Assembly: GCF_001691565.1 (NCBI RefSeq) | Contig: NZ_MAYO01000003.1 | Coordinates: 620,001-684,000 of the forward strand | Direction of reading: 5' to 3' | From: Microbacterium oleivorans | Lineage (GTDB): Bacteria > Actinomycetota > Actinomycetes > Actinomycetales > Microbacteriaceae | Length of the DNA: 64,000 bases | Shown here: one piece after another, positions 17,558 to 24,931 of the stretch | Layout of the letters: each line of letters opens with the position of its first letter | How positions within the stretch are numbered: the first letter of the stretch is position 1 | The notes under the pieces: model-generated | What the model was told of the DNA's origin: nothing | Database searches by the model: none | The model's input: only the letters and a program-made list of their open reading frames with translations | Position numbers and translations under genes: made by a program

Positions 17558-17592
17558 CTTTGCAACGGCATCTTTGCAAGCAACTCTTTGCA
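17558..17592. promoter_or_regulatory. Three CTTTGCA direct repeats with 14-bp period
   Basis: CTTTGCA occurs at 17558-17564, 17572-17578 and 17586-17592, each separated by 7 bp. The array starts 13 bp upstream of the ArsR-type gene and lies between it and the divergent M3 peptidase gene. This is a probable binding array for a regulator, possibly the adjacent one. Confidence 0.6.
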
Positions 17593-17638
17593 TCCGGCGG
17601 GACACCGTCGGCGCGCGCGGTGGACGTACGCTGGGACG

Positions 17639-19696
17639 ATGACGGACGCCTCGATCAACCCGCTCCTCGCCCCCTCGCCTCTCCCCTTCGAGCTGCCGGA
17701 CTACCCGAACATCCGCCCCGAGCACTACCTCCCGGCGTTCGAGCAGGCGTTCGCTGCGCACCGTGCGGAGATCGACGCGATCGCGGCATCCCCCGAGGAG
17801 CCGACCTTCGAGAACACCCTGGTCTCCCTCGAGCGCTCGGGAGACACGCTGGGACGGGTCGCGCGCACCTTCTACACCGTCAGCTCCGCGCACGCGACGG
17901 CTGAGATCCAGGAGATCGACGAGCAGCTCGCGCCGCTCATGGCCGCTCACCACGACGCCGTCACGCTCGACTCCCGGCTCTACGGTCGAGTCGCCGCCGT
18001 GCACGCACGCCTCGACGAGCTGGGCCTCGAGGGCGAGGACCGCTACCTCGTCGAACGCACCTACCGCGAGATGACGAGCGCCGGCGCGGGCCTCGACCAC
18101 GTCGAGAAGACGGTCCTCACCGAGTTGAATCAGCAGCTGTCCGTGCTGACGACGACGTTCGAGAAGAACCTCCTCGCCGACACCAACGACCTCGCTGTCG
18201 TCTTCGACGACGCCGTCGAGCTCGACGGGCTCACCGAGGGCGAACTCTCCGCTGCCGCGCGCAACGCCGCCGAGCGCGGCCTCGAGGGCAAGTACGTCGT
18301 CACCCTCACCCTGTTCACGGGTCACCCCTACCTCTCCTCGCTGACCTCGCGCGCCAGTCGTGAACGCCTCATGACGGCATCCCGATCACGGGGGCGCCGC
18401 GGCAACGAGAACGACAACCGCGAGGTGCTCGCCGAGATCGTGCGGTTGCGTTCGGAACGGGCGCGCGTCCTCGGCTACGAGTCGCACGCGGCCTACGTCA
18501 CCGCCGACGAGACGGCGGGATCCCCTGAAGCGGTCCACGAGCTCCTGCGTCGACTGGCCGCGCCCGCCGCGGCCAACGCACGACAGGAAGAGGCCGCGCT
18601 GCAGGCGATCATCGACGCCGACGGGGGCGGGTTCGACCTCGCCGCCCACGATTGGGCGTTCTACACGGAGCGGGTGCGCGCTGCTCGGTACGACCTCGAC
18701 CGGACCGCCCTGCGCCCGTGGTTCGAGGCCGAGCGTGTGCTTGTGGACGGGGTCTTCCGCGCCGCCACGGACCTCTACGGGATCACCTTCACCGAGCGCG
18801 CCGACCTTCCCGCCTACCACCCCGAAGCGCGCGTCTTCGAGGTTCGCAACGAAGACGGTTCCCACCTCGGGCTCTACGTCCTGGATCTGTACACCCGCGA
18901 CTCCAAGCGCGGCGGCGCGTGGATGAACTCGATCGTGTCGCAGTCCGCCCTGCGCGGCACGGCGCCGATCGTCGTCAACAACCTCAACGTGCCCCAGCCC
19001 GCTCCCGGCAGCCCCACGCTGCTAACCCTCGACGAAGTCACGACGCTCTTCCACGAGTTCGGCCACGCGCTCCACGGACTGTTCGCCACCGTCACGTATC
19101 CGCACTTCGCCGGCACCTCGGTCTACCGGGACTTCGTCGAGTTCCCAAGCCAGGTGAACGAGATGTGGATCTTCTGGCCGGAGGTACTCGCCTCCTACGC
19201 GCGCCACGTCGAGACCGGCGACCCGCTACCCGCAGACGCCGTGGCCAAGCTCCGCGAGTCCGAGGCATTCAATCAGGGCTTCGCCACGAGCGAGTACCTC
19301 GCGGCATCCTGGATCGATCAGGCGTGGCACAGCCTGGATGCCGATGACGCGGCCGTCGGCATCGACGTCGACGCGTTCGAGGCCGAGGCACTGGCCGACA
19401 TCGGGCTCGACAACCCCGTCGTCCCGACCCGCTACTCCTCGACGTACTTCGCGCACATCTTCTCGGGCGGGTACAGTGCGGGCTACTACTCGTACATCTG
19501 GAGCGAGGTCCTCGACGCCGACACCGTGGAATGGTTCCGGGAGAACGGAGGCCTGACGCGCGAGAACGGCGACCGGTTCCGCACCCGTCTCCTGGGCGTC
19601 GGCGGATCGAAGGATCCCCTGGAGGCGTACCGCGATTTCCGGGGTCGTGATGCGCGGATCGAGCCGCTTCTGGAGCGTCGCGGCCTGGCCGGCTGA
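17639..19696 (+). CDS. dcp: M3 family metallopeptidase (peptidyl-dipeptidase Dcp-like)
   Basis: Zinc oligopeptidase of 685 residues, cytoplasmic (no signal peptide). The catalytic motif is H472-EFGH with ALHGLF following. The downstream glutamate ligand is within VEFPSQVNEMW. The C-terminal YSSTYFAHIFSGGYSAGYYSYIWSEVLDAD is strongly conserved in M3A. Length and sequence fit Dcp, which removes C-terminal dipeptides, more than PepF. ATG 17639 follows a weak GGGA. It diverges from the ArsR-type regulator. Confidence 0.93.
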   Translation: MTDASINPLLAPSPLPFELPDYPNIRPEHYLPAFEQAFAAHRAEIDAIAASPEEPTFENTLVSLERSGDTLGRVARTFYTVSSAHATAEIQEIDEQLAPLMAAHHDAVTLDSRLYGRVAAVHARLDELGLEGEDRYLVERTYREMTSAGAGLDHVEKTVLTELNQQLSVLTTTFEKNLLADTNDLAVVFDDAVELDGLTEGELSAAARNAAERGLEGKYVVTLTLFTGHPYLSSLTSRASRERLMTASRSRGRRGNENDNREVLAEIVRLRSERARVLGYESHAAYVTADETAGSPEAVHELLRRLAAPAAANARQEEAALQAIIDADGGGFDLAAHDWAFYTERVRAARYDLDRTALRPWFEAERVLVDGVFRAATDLYGITFTERADLPAYHPEARVFEVRNEDGSHLGLYVLDLYTRDSKRGGAWMNSIVSQSALRGTAPIVVNNLNVPQPAPGSPTLLTLDEVTTLFHEFGHALHGLFATVTYPHFAGTSVYRDFVEFPSQVNEMWIFWPEVLASYARHVETGDPLPADAVAKLRESEAFNQGFATSEYLAASWIDQAWHSLDADDAAVGIDVDAFEAEALADIGLDNPVVPTRYSSTYFAHIFSGGYSAGYYSYIWSEVLDADTVEWFRENGGLTRENGDRFRTRLLGVGGSKDPLEAYRDFRGRDARIEPLLERRGLAG

Positions 19697-19708
19697 CAGC
19701 GGACACCC

Positions 19709-20206
19709 TCAGCGGGGCGGGCAGTCGATCACGTCGGAGAGCGTCCGCCCCGTCGGCAGTGCAACGAATCGATAACACGATTCCGCGTGCCCTTCATCCC
19801 AGGACCGATCGCCGAATCCGACCTGCTCACGCGCGGGGACATGAGCGATCAGCCTCACGACGGCGGCGACGGTCCCCCCGTCGCCCTGTTCCACCGACAG
19901 GACCGTCGCGGTGACCTTCTCGTCCGACGTGAAGAACCCGTCCCCCCAGCCGGGAAGATCGGCTCCGCCCACCGGCGGGTCCAGGTCCGTCAGGAACTCC
20001 TCAGCACGAGATTCGAGCCGCGACTGCGCGACCACATCGCCGTCCCCCGTTCCCGCGACGAGTCGGATGGCAGTGGATCCCAGAAGGGCCGCGACACCGA
20101 TCACGAGGGCGACGGCGAGGACGACCCCTCCCGCCGTGAGGACCGACGCGAAGGCGATCGCGCCCACCGCGCGACGAACGTCTCGCCCGGTCTCCTCATC
20201 GACCAC
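19709..20206 (-). CDS. Single-pass membrane protein of unknown function
   Basis: Product of 165 residues with a short basic cytoplasmic N-terminus, one strongly hydrophobic segment at about 13-45, and an extracytoplasmic part of about 115 residues (VTATVLSVEQGDGGTVAAVVRLIAHV). Two cysteines (SCYRF and the C-terminal DCPPR) could form a disulfide outside the cell. I recognise no domain. It follows clpX by 17 bp in the same direction. Confidence 0.7.
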   Translation of the reverse strand: MVDEETGRDVRRAVGAIAFASVLTAGGVVLAVALVIGVAALLGSTAIRLVAGTGDGDVVAQSRLESRAEEFLTDLDPPVGGADLPGWGDGFFTSDEKVTATVLSVEQGDGGTVAAVVRLIAHVPAREQVGFGDRSWDEGHAESCYRFVALPTGRTLSDVIDCPPR

Positions 20207-20223
20207 GGCGGAGCCGCCTGGAC

Positions 20224-21492
20224 TCAGGCGCTCTTCCGCTTCTGGCGCAGGACCAGGGTCGGGGGCGCACCCTCCTCGACGGAGGCACGGGTCACGATGA
20301 CCTTGTCGACGTCCTCGGCCGACGGGATCTCGAACATGATCGGGCCGAGCACGTCCTCGAGGATCGCGCGGAGGCCGCGCGCGCCCGTCTTGCGTGCGAC
20401 GGCGAGGTCGGCGATCGCGCGAAGGGCGTCTTCCTCGAACTCCAACTCGACACCGTCGAGCTCGAACATACGCTGATACTGCTTGACGAAGGCGTTCTTA
20501 GGACCGGTGAGGATCTCGATGAGCGCGGTCTGGTCCAGGGGTGAAACCGTGGTGACCACCGGCAGACGGCCGATGAACTCCGGGATCAGACCGAACTTGT
20601 GGAGGTCTTCGGGAAGCACGTCGCGGAAGACGTCGAGCTCTTGCTCCTTGTCCTGCAGCGGAGCGCCGAAGCCGACACCGTGCTTGCCCACCCGCGACGA
20701 GATGATGTCCTCGAGGCCCGCGAAGGCGCCCGCGACGATGAACAGCACGTTCGTCGTGTCGATCTGGATGAACTCCTGGTGCGGATGCTTGCGCCCGCCC
20801 TGCGGCGGGACGGAGGCGACCGTTCCTTCAAGGATCTTCAGGAGCGCCTGCTGCACGCCCTCGCCGGACACATCTCGGGTGATCGACGGGTTCTCCGCTT
20901 TGCGGGCGATCTTGTCGACCTCGTCGATGTAGATGATGCCGGTCTCTGCCCGCTTGACGTCGAAGTCGGCCGCCTGCAGAAGCTTCAGGAGGATGTTCTC
21001 GACGTCCTCACCCACGTAACCGGCCTCCGTCAGGGCGGTGGCGTCAGCGACGGCGAAAGGGACGTTCAGCCGCTTCGCGAGCGTCTGTGCGAGATAGGTC
21101 TTGCCGCAGCCGGTGGGGCCGAGCAGCAGAATGTTGCTCTTCGCGATCTCGACCTCGTCAGCCCGCTGTTCGGCGGACTGGATGGTCCCGCGGGCGCGGA
21201 CGCGCTTGTAGTGGTTGTAGACAGCGACCGAAAGAGCGCGCTTGGCGGGGTCCTGGCCGACGACGTACTCCTCGAGGAAGCTGAAGATCTCGCGGGGCTT
21301 CGGCAGATCGAAGTCCTTGACCTCGCCGTCACCGGACTCCGCCATGCGCTCTTCGATGATCTCGTTGCAGAGTTCGACGCACTCGTCGCAGATGTACACA
21401 CCGGGGCCGGCGATCAGCTGCTGGACCTGCTTCTGGCTCTTGCCGCAGAAGGAACACTTGAACAGGTCGGCGCTCTCACCGATGCGTGCCAT
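20224..21492 (-). CDS. clpX: ATP-dependent Clp protease ATP-binding subunit ClpX
   Basis: AAA+ unfoldase that feeds substrates to ClpP. The 422-residue product has the N-terminal zinc-binding domain with C-x2-C (KCSFCGK) and C-x2-C (ICDECVELC). The Walker A is GPTGCGKTY, Walker [11 protein letters not shown], and the pore-loop/ClpP-binding IGF-type and RKH-type segments are in place (KHGVGFGAP). ATG 21492 has GAGGGGG upstream. A TAGGCT -10 (AGCCTA at 21528-21533) would give a 29-nt leader, so it is transcribed apart from clpP. Confidence 0.97.
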   Translation of the reverse strand: MARIGESADLFKCSFCGKSQKQVQQLIAGPGVYICDECVELCNEIIEERMAESGDGEVKDFDLPKPREIFSFLEEYVVGQDPAKRALSVAVYNHYKRVRARGTIQSAEQRADEVEIAKSNILLLGPTGCGKTYLAQTLAKRLNVPFAVADATALTEAGYVGEDVENILLKLLQAADFDVKRAETGIIYIDEVDKIARKAENPSITRDVSGEGVQQALLKILEGTVASVPPQGGRKHPHQEFIQIDTTNVLFIVAGAFAGLEDIISSRVGKHGVGFGAPLQDKEQELDVFRDVLPEDLHKFGLIPEFIGRLPVVTTVSPLDQTALIEILTGPKNAFVKQYQRMFELDGVELEFEEDALRAIADLAVARKTGARGLRAILEDVLGPIMFEIPSAEDVDKVIVTRASVEEGAPPTLVLRQKRKSA

Positions 21493-21527
21493 GGTGTTCC
21501 CCCTCAGGAATCGTGCTGGTGCAGTCG

Positions 21528-21533
21528 AGCCTA
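21528..21533 (-). promoter_or_regulatory. Probable clpX -10 box (TAGGCT)
   Basis: On the minus strand TAGGCT lies 35 nt before the clpX ATG and after the terminator hairpin that closes the clpP genes. No clear -35. Confidence 0.4.
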
Positions 21534-21577
21534 ATCGCAGATCCGGACACCGGGCGGATTGCGACACGGGTGTGGAC

Positions 21578-21613
21578 GACGACGCCCCGCTGACGGATCA
21601 GCGGGGCGTCGTC
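21578..21613. terminator. Strong hairpin terminator after the clpP pair
   Basis: A perfect 16-bp stem (GACGACGCCCCGCTGA, loop CGGA) lies 9 bp beyond the stop of the second clpP gene and before clpX. It separates the two transcription units. Confidence 0.85.
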
Positions 21614-21622
21614 TGGCGGGCG

Positions 21623-22288
21623 TCAGGCCGTGATGGCCGGCGGCGTCCGCTTGCGCGAGGTGAGCACCTGGTCGACGATCCCGTACTCCAGCGCTTCCTG
21701 CGCGGAGAGGATCTTGTCGCGGTCGATGTCCTTGTTCACCTGCTCGACGGAGCGGTTGGTGTGGTGAGCCATCGTCTCCTCGAGCCAGGTGCGCATGCGG
21801 AGGATCTCCGCGGCCTGGATCTCGATATCCGAGGCCTGACCGTGTCCCGACTCGCCGACGGCGGGCTGGTGCATCAAGATGCGGGCGTTCGGGAGCGCGA
21901 GACGCTTTCCGGGAGCGCCGGCGGCGAGCAGGACGGATGCCGCCGAGGCAGCCTGTCCCAGAACGACCGTCGACACCTGGGGCGAGATGTACTGCATCGT
22001 GTCGTAGATCGCGGTCATCGCGGTGAACGAGCCACCGGGCGAGTTGATGTACATGATGATGTCGCGATCCGGGTCCATCGATTCGAGGACCAGCAGCTGG
22101 GCCATGACATCGTCGGCGGATGCGTCGTCGACCTGCACACCGAGGAAGATCACGCGGTCTTCGAACAGCTTGTTGTACGGGTCCTGACGCTTGTAGCCGT
22201 AGGCGGTGCGCTCCTCGAACTGCGGCAGGATGTACCGGCTCGAGGGCATCATGTCGCTCTGCGCGCGACCGAAGATGGGGGTGTTCAT
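21623..22288 (-). CDS. clpP: ClpP-type serine protease, second gene of the pair
   Basis: Proteolytic subunit, 221 residues. The catalytic triad is S115 in GQAAS, H140 in MHQP, and an Asp near residue 190. Actinobacterial ClpP1 and ClpP2 form a mixed double ring of two heptamers that works with ClpX or ClpC. The N-terminal extension of about 40 residues (RYILPQFEERTAYGYKRQDPYNKLFEDR) matches ClpP2. Gap to the upstream clpP is 17 bp. Confidence 0.95.
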   Translation of the reverse strand: MNTPIFGRAQSDMMPSSRYILPQFEERTAYGYKRQDPYNKLFEDRVIFLGVQVDDASADDVMAQLLVLESMDPDRDIIMYINSPGGSFTAMTAIYDTMQYISPQVSTVVLGQAASAASVLLAAGAPGKRLALPNARILMHQPAVGESGHGQASDIEIQAAEILRMRTWLEETMAHHTNRSVEQVNKDIDRDKILSAQEALEYGIVDQVLTSRKRTPPAITA

Positions 22289-22305
22289 GCGTTGTCCTCC
22301 GACGC

Positions 22306-22890
22306 TCAGTTCTCGGTCCCGCCGCCGCCGGCGACGTCGGCAGCGTGCTCACGGATGTGGTCGACGAAGCCGTACTCGAGGGCCTCCTCGGCGGTGAACC
22401 AGCGGTCCCGGTCACCGTCGGCGTTGATCTGCTCGACCGACTTGCCGGTCTGCGCCGACGTGATCTCCGCGAGACGGTTCTTCATCGAGATGATGAGCTG
22501 CGCCTGGGTCTGGATGTCGCTCGCGGTGCCGCCGAAGCCGCCGTGAGGCTGGTGCAGCAGAACGCGGGCATTGGGCGTGATGTAGCGCTTGCCCTTGGTG
22601 CCGCTGGTCAGCAGGAGCTGGCCCATGGAGGCCGCCATCCCGATGCCGACGGTGACGATGTCATTGGGCACGAACTGCATCGTGTCGTAGATCGCCATGC
22701 CCGCGGTGATCGAACCGCCCGGCGAGTTGATGTAGAGGTAGATGTCCTTCTCGGAATCCTCGGCCGCGAGCAGCAGGATCTTGGCGCAGATCTCGTTCGC
22801 GTTCTCGTCGCGCACCTCGGAACCGAGCCAGATGATTCGGTCCTTCAGCAGCCGGTCGAAGACACTGGTCGCCATAAGGGGTTCAGCCAT
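22306..22890 (-). CDS. clpP: ClpP-type serine protease, first gene of the pair
   Basis: Proteolytic subunit, 194 residues. Triad residues are S88 in GMAASMGQ and H113 in LLHQPHGG, with the Asp in the [16 protein letters not shown] segment. It corresponds to ClpP1 of the actinobacterial ClpP1P2 complex. AGGAGA lies 6 nt before ATG 22890. The upstream region carries a TAGATT -10 and an inverted repeat where ClgR would be expected to bind. Confidence 0.95.
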   Translation of the reverse strand: MAEPLMATSVFDRLLKDRIIWLGSEVRDENANEICAKILLLAAEDSEKDIYLYINSPGGSITAGMAIYDTMQFVPNDIVTVGIGMAASMGQLLLTSGTKGKRYITPNARVLLHQPHGGFGGTASDIQTQAQLIISMKNRLAEITSAQTGKSVEQINADGDRDRWFTAEEALEYGFVDHIREHAADVAGGGGTEN

Positions 22891-22922
22891 GGATGCTCTC
22901 CTGGATTCGTGTTCGTGCTTCG

Positions 22923-22960
22923 AATCTAGTGGCGCGCTCCGAACGCCTCGCCCGTGTTCG
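22923..22960 (-). promoter_or_regulatory. clpP1P2 promoter with CGAAC-N11-GTTCG inverted repeat
   Basis: On the minus strand TAGATT (22928-22923) is a likely -10, with transcription starting near 22916. The inverted repeat CGAAC (22940-22944) and GTTCG (22956-22960) spans the -35 position. In Corynebacterium, Streptomyces and Mycobacterium clpP1P2 is activated by ClgR from such a place; the half-site TTCGCCGTGGGC at the outer end partly resembles published ClgR sites. Assignment to ClgR is inference. Confidence 0.45.
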
Positions 22961-23022
22961 CCGTGGGCATACCACTGGCGGCATCGACGGACTGTCGCGC
23001 CTCGGGACGCGCGCGGAAACGG

Positions 23023-23060
23023 CGACGGGCGGCGGGGCCCGAAAGCCCCACCGCCCGTCG
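23023..23060. terminator. Hairpin terminator after trigger factor gene
   Basis: CGACGGGCGG pairs with CCGCCCGTCG, and after one mismatch GGGG/CCCC continues to the loop CCCGAAAG. It starts 7 bp beyond the tig stop. Confidence 0.75.
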
Positions 23061-23067
23061 ATCGGGT

Positions 23068-24603
23068 TCACTCGCTGTCAGCGGCCTTCTTGGTGGCGCG
23101 CTTGGCGGGAGCCTTCTTCGCGGGCTCCTCGGCCGCATCCGCGTCGGCCTTCTTGGCGGCGGGCTTGCGAGCCGGCGCCTTCTTGGCGGCGGGCTTCTCG
23201 TCCGCGGCGTCGTCGGCGTCGTCCGTCTTCTTCGCAGCGGGCTTCTTGGCCGGAGCCTTCTTCGCGGGGGCCTTTTTGGCGGGCTTCTCGTCCGCTGCCT
23301 CGGTGGCCTCGTCCGCAGCCTCGTCGTCCTCCGCGGCGAAGCCGGCCAGGTCCACCTTCTTGCCGTTGGTGTCGACGACGTTCACCTTGCCCAGAGCGAC
23401 GGCGAGGGCCTTGTTGCGGGCGACCTCACCGACCATCATCGGGATCTGGTTGCCCTCCTGCAGCGCGTTGACGAAGTCCTGCGGCGACATGCCGTACTGC
23501 GCCGACGACTGGATGAGGTACTGGGTGAGCTCCTCCTGGGAGACCTGAACCTCGTGCTTCTCAGCGATCTTGTCGAGGATCATCTGCGTGCGGAACTGCT
23601 TCTCGCTCGCCTCGGTCACCTCGGCGCGGTGCACGTCGTCTTCGAGGCGACCCTCACCCTCGAGGTGGGTGTGGACCTCGTCCTCGACGAGCTTGGCGGG
23701 AACGGGGATGTCCGCCTTCTCGATCAGGGCCTCGATGAGCTTGTCGCGCGCGGCGGAGCCCTGCGTGAACACGGCCTGCTCCGAGACGCGCTCGACCAGG
23801 CTCTCGCGGAGCTCGTCGATCGTGTCGAACTCGGACGCGACCTGCGCGAAGTCGTCGTCGGCCTCGGGGAGCTCGCGCTCCTTGACGGCCTTGACGGTCA
23901 CGGCGACCTCGGCCTCTTCACCGGCGTGGTCGCCGCCGACGAGCTTCGAGCGGAACGTGGTGTCCTCACCGGCGGTGAGCGACTCGACGGCCTCATCGAT
24001 GCCCTCGAGCAGTTCGCCCGAGCCGACCTCGTAGGAGACGCCTTCGGCGCGGTCGATCTCGTTGCCCTCGATCGTGGCGACGAGGTCGAGCTCGACGAAG
24101 TCACCGGCCTTGGCGGGACGGTCGACGGTCACGAGCGTGCCGAAGCGGCTGCGGAGCTTGTCGAGTTCGGCGTCCACGGCAGCCTCATCGGTCTCGACGG
24201 CGTCGACCTCGATGGTGATCTCGTCGTAGGAGGGAAGGTCGAACTCGGGGCGGACGTCCACCTCGACCTCGACCTTGAGGTCGCCGGAGAAGTCCTTCGT
24301 GCTCGGCCACTCGACGATCTCCGCGGCGGGACGGCCGACGATGCGGACGTCGTTGGCCGTGACGGCCTCACGGTAGAAGACGTCGAGGCCTTCGCTGACG
24401 GCGTGCTCGAGGACGGCCTCGCGACCGATGCGCTGGTCGATGATCGGCGCCGGGACCTTGCCCTTGCGGAAACCGGGGATCTGCACGTCCTGCGCGATGT
24501 GCTCGTACGCGTGGGAGATGCTCGGCTTGAGCTCCTCCGGGGTGACCGTGATGTGGAGCTTCACCCGGGTGGGGCTGAGCTGCTCGACGGTGCTGGTGAC
24601 CAT
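23068..24603 (-). CDS. tig: Trigger factor with long histone H1-like C-terminal tail
   Basis: Ribosome-associated chaperone and peptidyl-prolyl isomerase. The ribosome-binding loop is GFRKGK in the N-terminal domain; the FKBP-type domain (about 160-245) and the helical C-terminal chaperone domain follow. The product has 511 residues against about 430-460 for most homologues. The excess is a terminal tail of about 110 residues, first acidic ([14 protein letters not shown]), then repeated Lys/Ala/Pro units (KKAPAKK, KKPAAKK). ATG 24603 begins the conserved [16 protein letters not shown]. The tRNA-Pro gene lies immediately upstream on the same strand. Confidence 0.96.
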   Translation of the reverse strand: MVTSTVEQLSPTRVKLHITVTPEELKPSISHAYEHIAQDVQIPGFRKGKVPAPIIDQRIGREAVLEHAVSEGLDVFYREAVTANDVRIVGRPAAEIVEWPSTKDFSGDLKVEVEVDVRPEFDLPSYDEITIEVDAVETDEAAVDAELDKLRSRFGTLVTVDRPAKAGDFVELDLVATIEGNEIDRAEGVSYEVGSGELLEGIDEAVESLTAGEDTTFRSKLVGGDHAGEEAEVAVTVKAVKERELPEADDDFAQVASEFDTIDELRESLVERVSEQAVFTQGSAARDKLIEALIEKADIPVPAKLVEDEVHTHLEGEGRLEDDVHRAEVTEASEKQFRTQMILDKIAEKHEVQVSQEELTQYLIQSSAQYGMSPQDFVNALQEGNQIPMMVGEVARNKALAVALGKVNVVDTNGKKVDLAGFAAEDDEAADEATEAADEKPAKKAPAKKAPAKKPAAKKTDDADDAADEKPAAKKAPARKPAAKKADADAAEEPAKKAPAKRATKKAADSE

Positions 24604-24673
24604 GCCTGTCGTTCTCCTTGTCCGGCCGCGTACACGCGCGTCCGTTCGGTGATCTGGGTTCGTGGGGCCGTTG

Positions 24674-24747
24674 TCGGGGCGACAGGATTTGAACCTGCGG
24701 CCTCCCGCTCCCAAAGCGGGCGCTCTACCAAGCTGAGCTACGCCCCG
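24674..24747 (-). tRNA. tRNA-Pro (TGG)
   Basis: The cloverleaf folds: acceptor CGGGGCG/CGCCCCG, D-arm GCTCAGCTTGGTAGAGC, anticodon stem CCCGC/GCGGG with loop TTTGGGA (anticodon TGG), and T-arm GCAGG-TTCAAAT-CCTGT. The discriminator is A, and CCA is not encoded. Confidence 0.95.
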
Positions 24748-24808
24748 GGCGCGCACGCTGGCGAGCGCCGAAAAACGGCCGTTGGTAAGTCTAGCCGACC
24801 ATGTCCGC

Positions 24809-24814
24809 TACACT
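24809..24814 (+). promoter_or_regulatory. Probable tRNA-Gly -10 box (TACACT)
   Basis: TACACT lies 27 nt before the first base of the tRNA, giving a short 5' leader for RNase P to remove. The -35 is not clear. Confidence 0.4.
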
Positions 24815-24841
24815 CGTCGAGGCGCTGTCCTCAGCGTCGTC

Positions 24842-24912
24842 GGGGATGTAGCTCAATGGTAGAGCCTCAGTCTTCCAAACTGATTACGCGGGTTCGATTC
24901 CCGTCATCCCCT
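24842..24912 (+). tRNA. tRNA-Gly (TCC)
   Basis: Acceptor GGGGATG/CATCCCC, D-arm GCTCAATGGTAGAGC, anticodon stem CAGT/ACTG with loop CTTCCAA (anticodon TCC), T-arm GCGGG-TTCGATT-CCCGT. Discriminator T at 24912; CCA is encoded at 24913-24915. Confidence 0.95.
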
Positions 24913-24931
24913 CCACGTACCGCCCCGCTGC

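Noticed and set aside
19787-20476. A 229-codon plus-strand frame over the small membrane protein and the end of clpX
   Set aside because: It covers the conserved clpX 3' end in antisense. The minus-strand 165-residue protein has a proper membrane segment and is the better call.
24842-24915. tRNA genes as integration sites of a mobile element
   Set aside because: No integrase, direct repeat of the tRNA end or foreign gene block lies next to tRNA-Pro, tRNA-Gly or tRNA-Leu.
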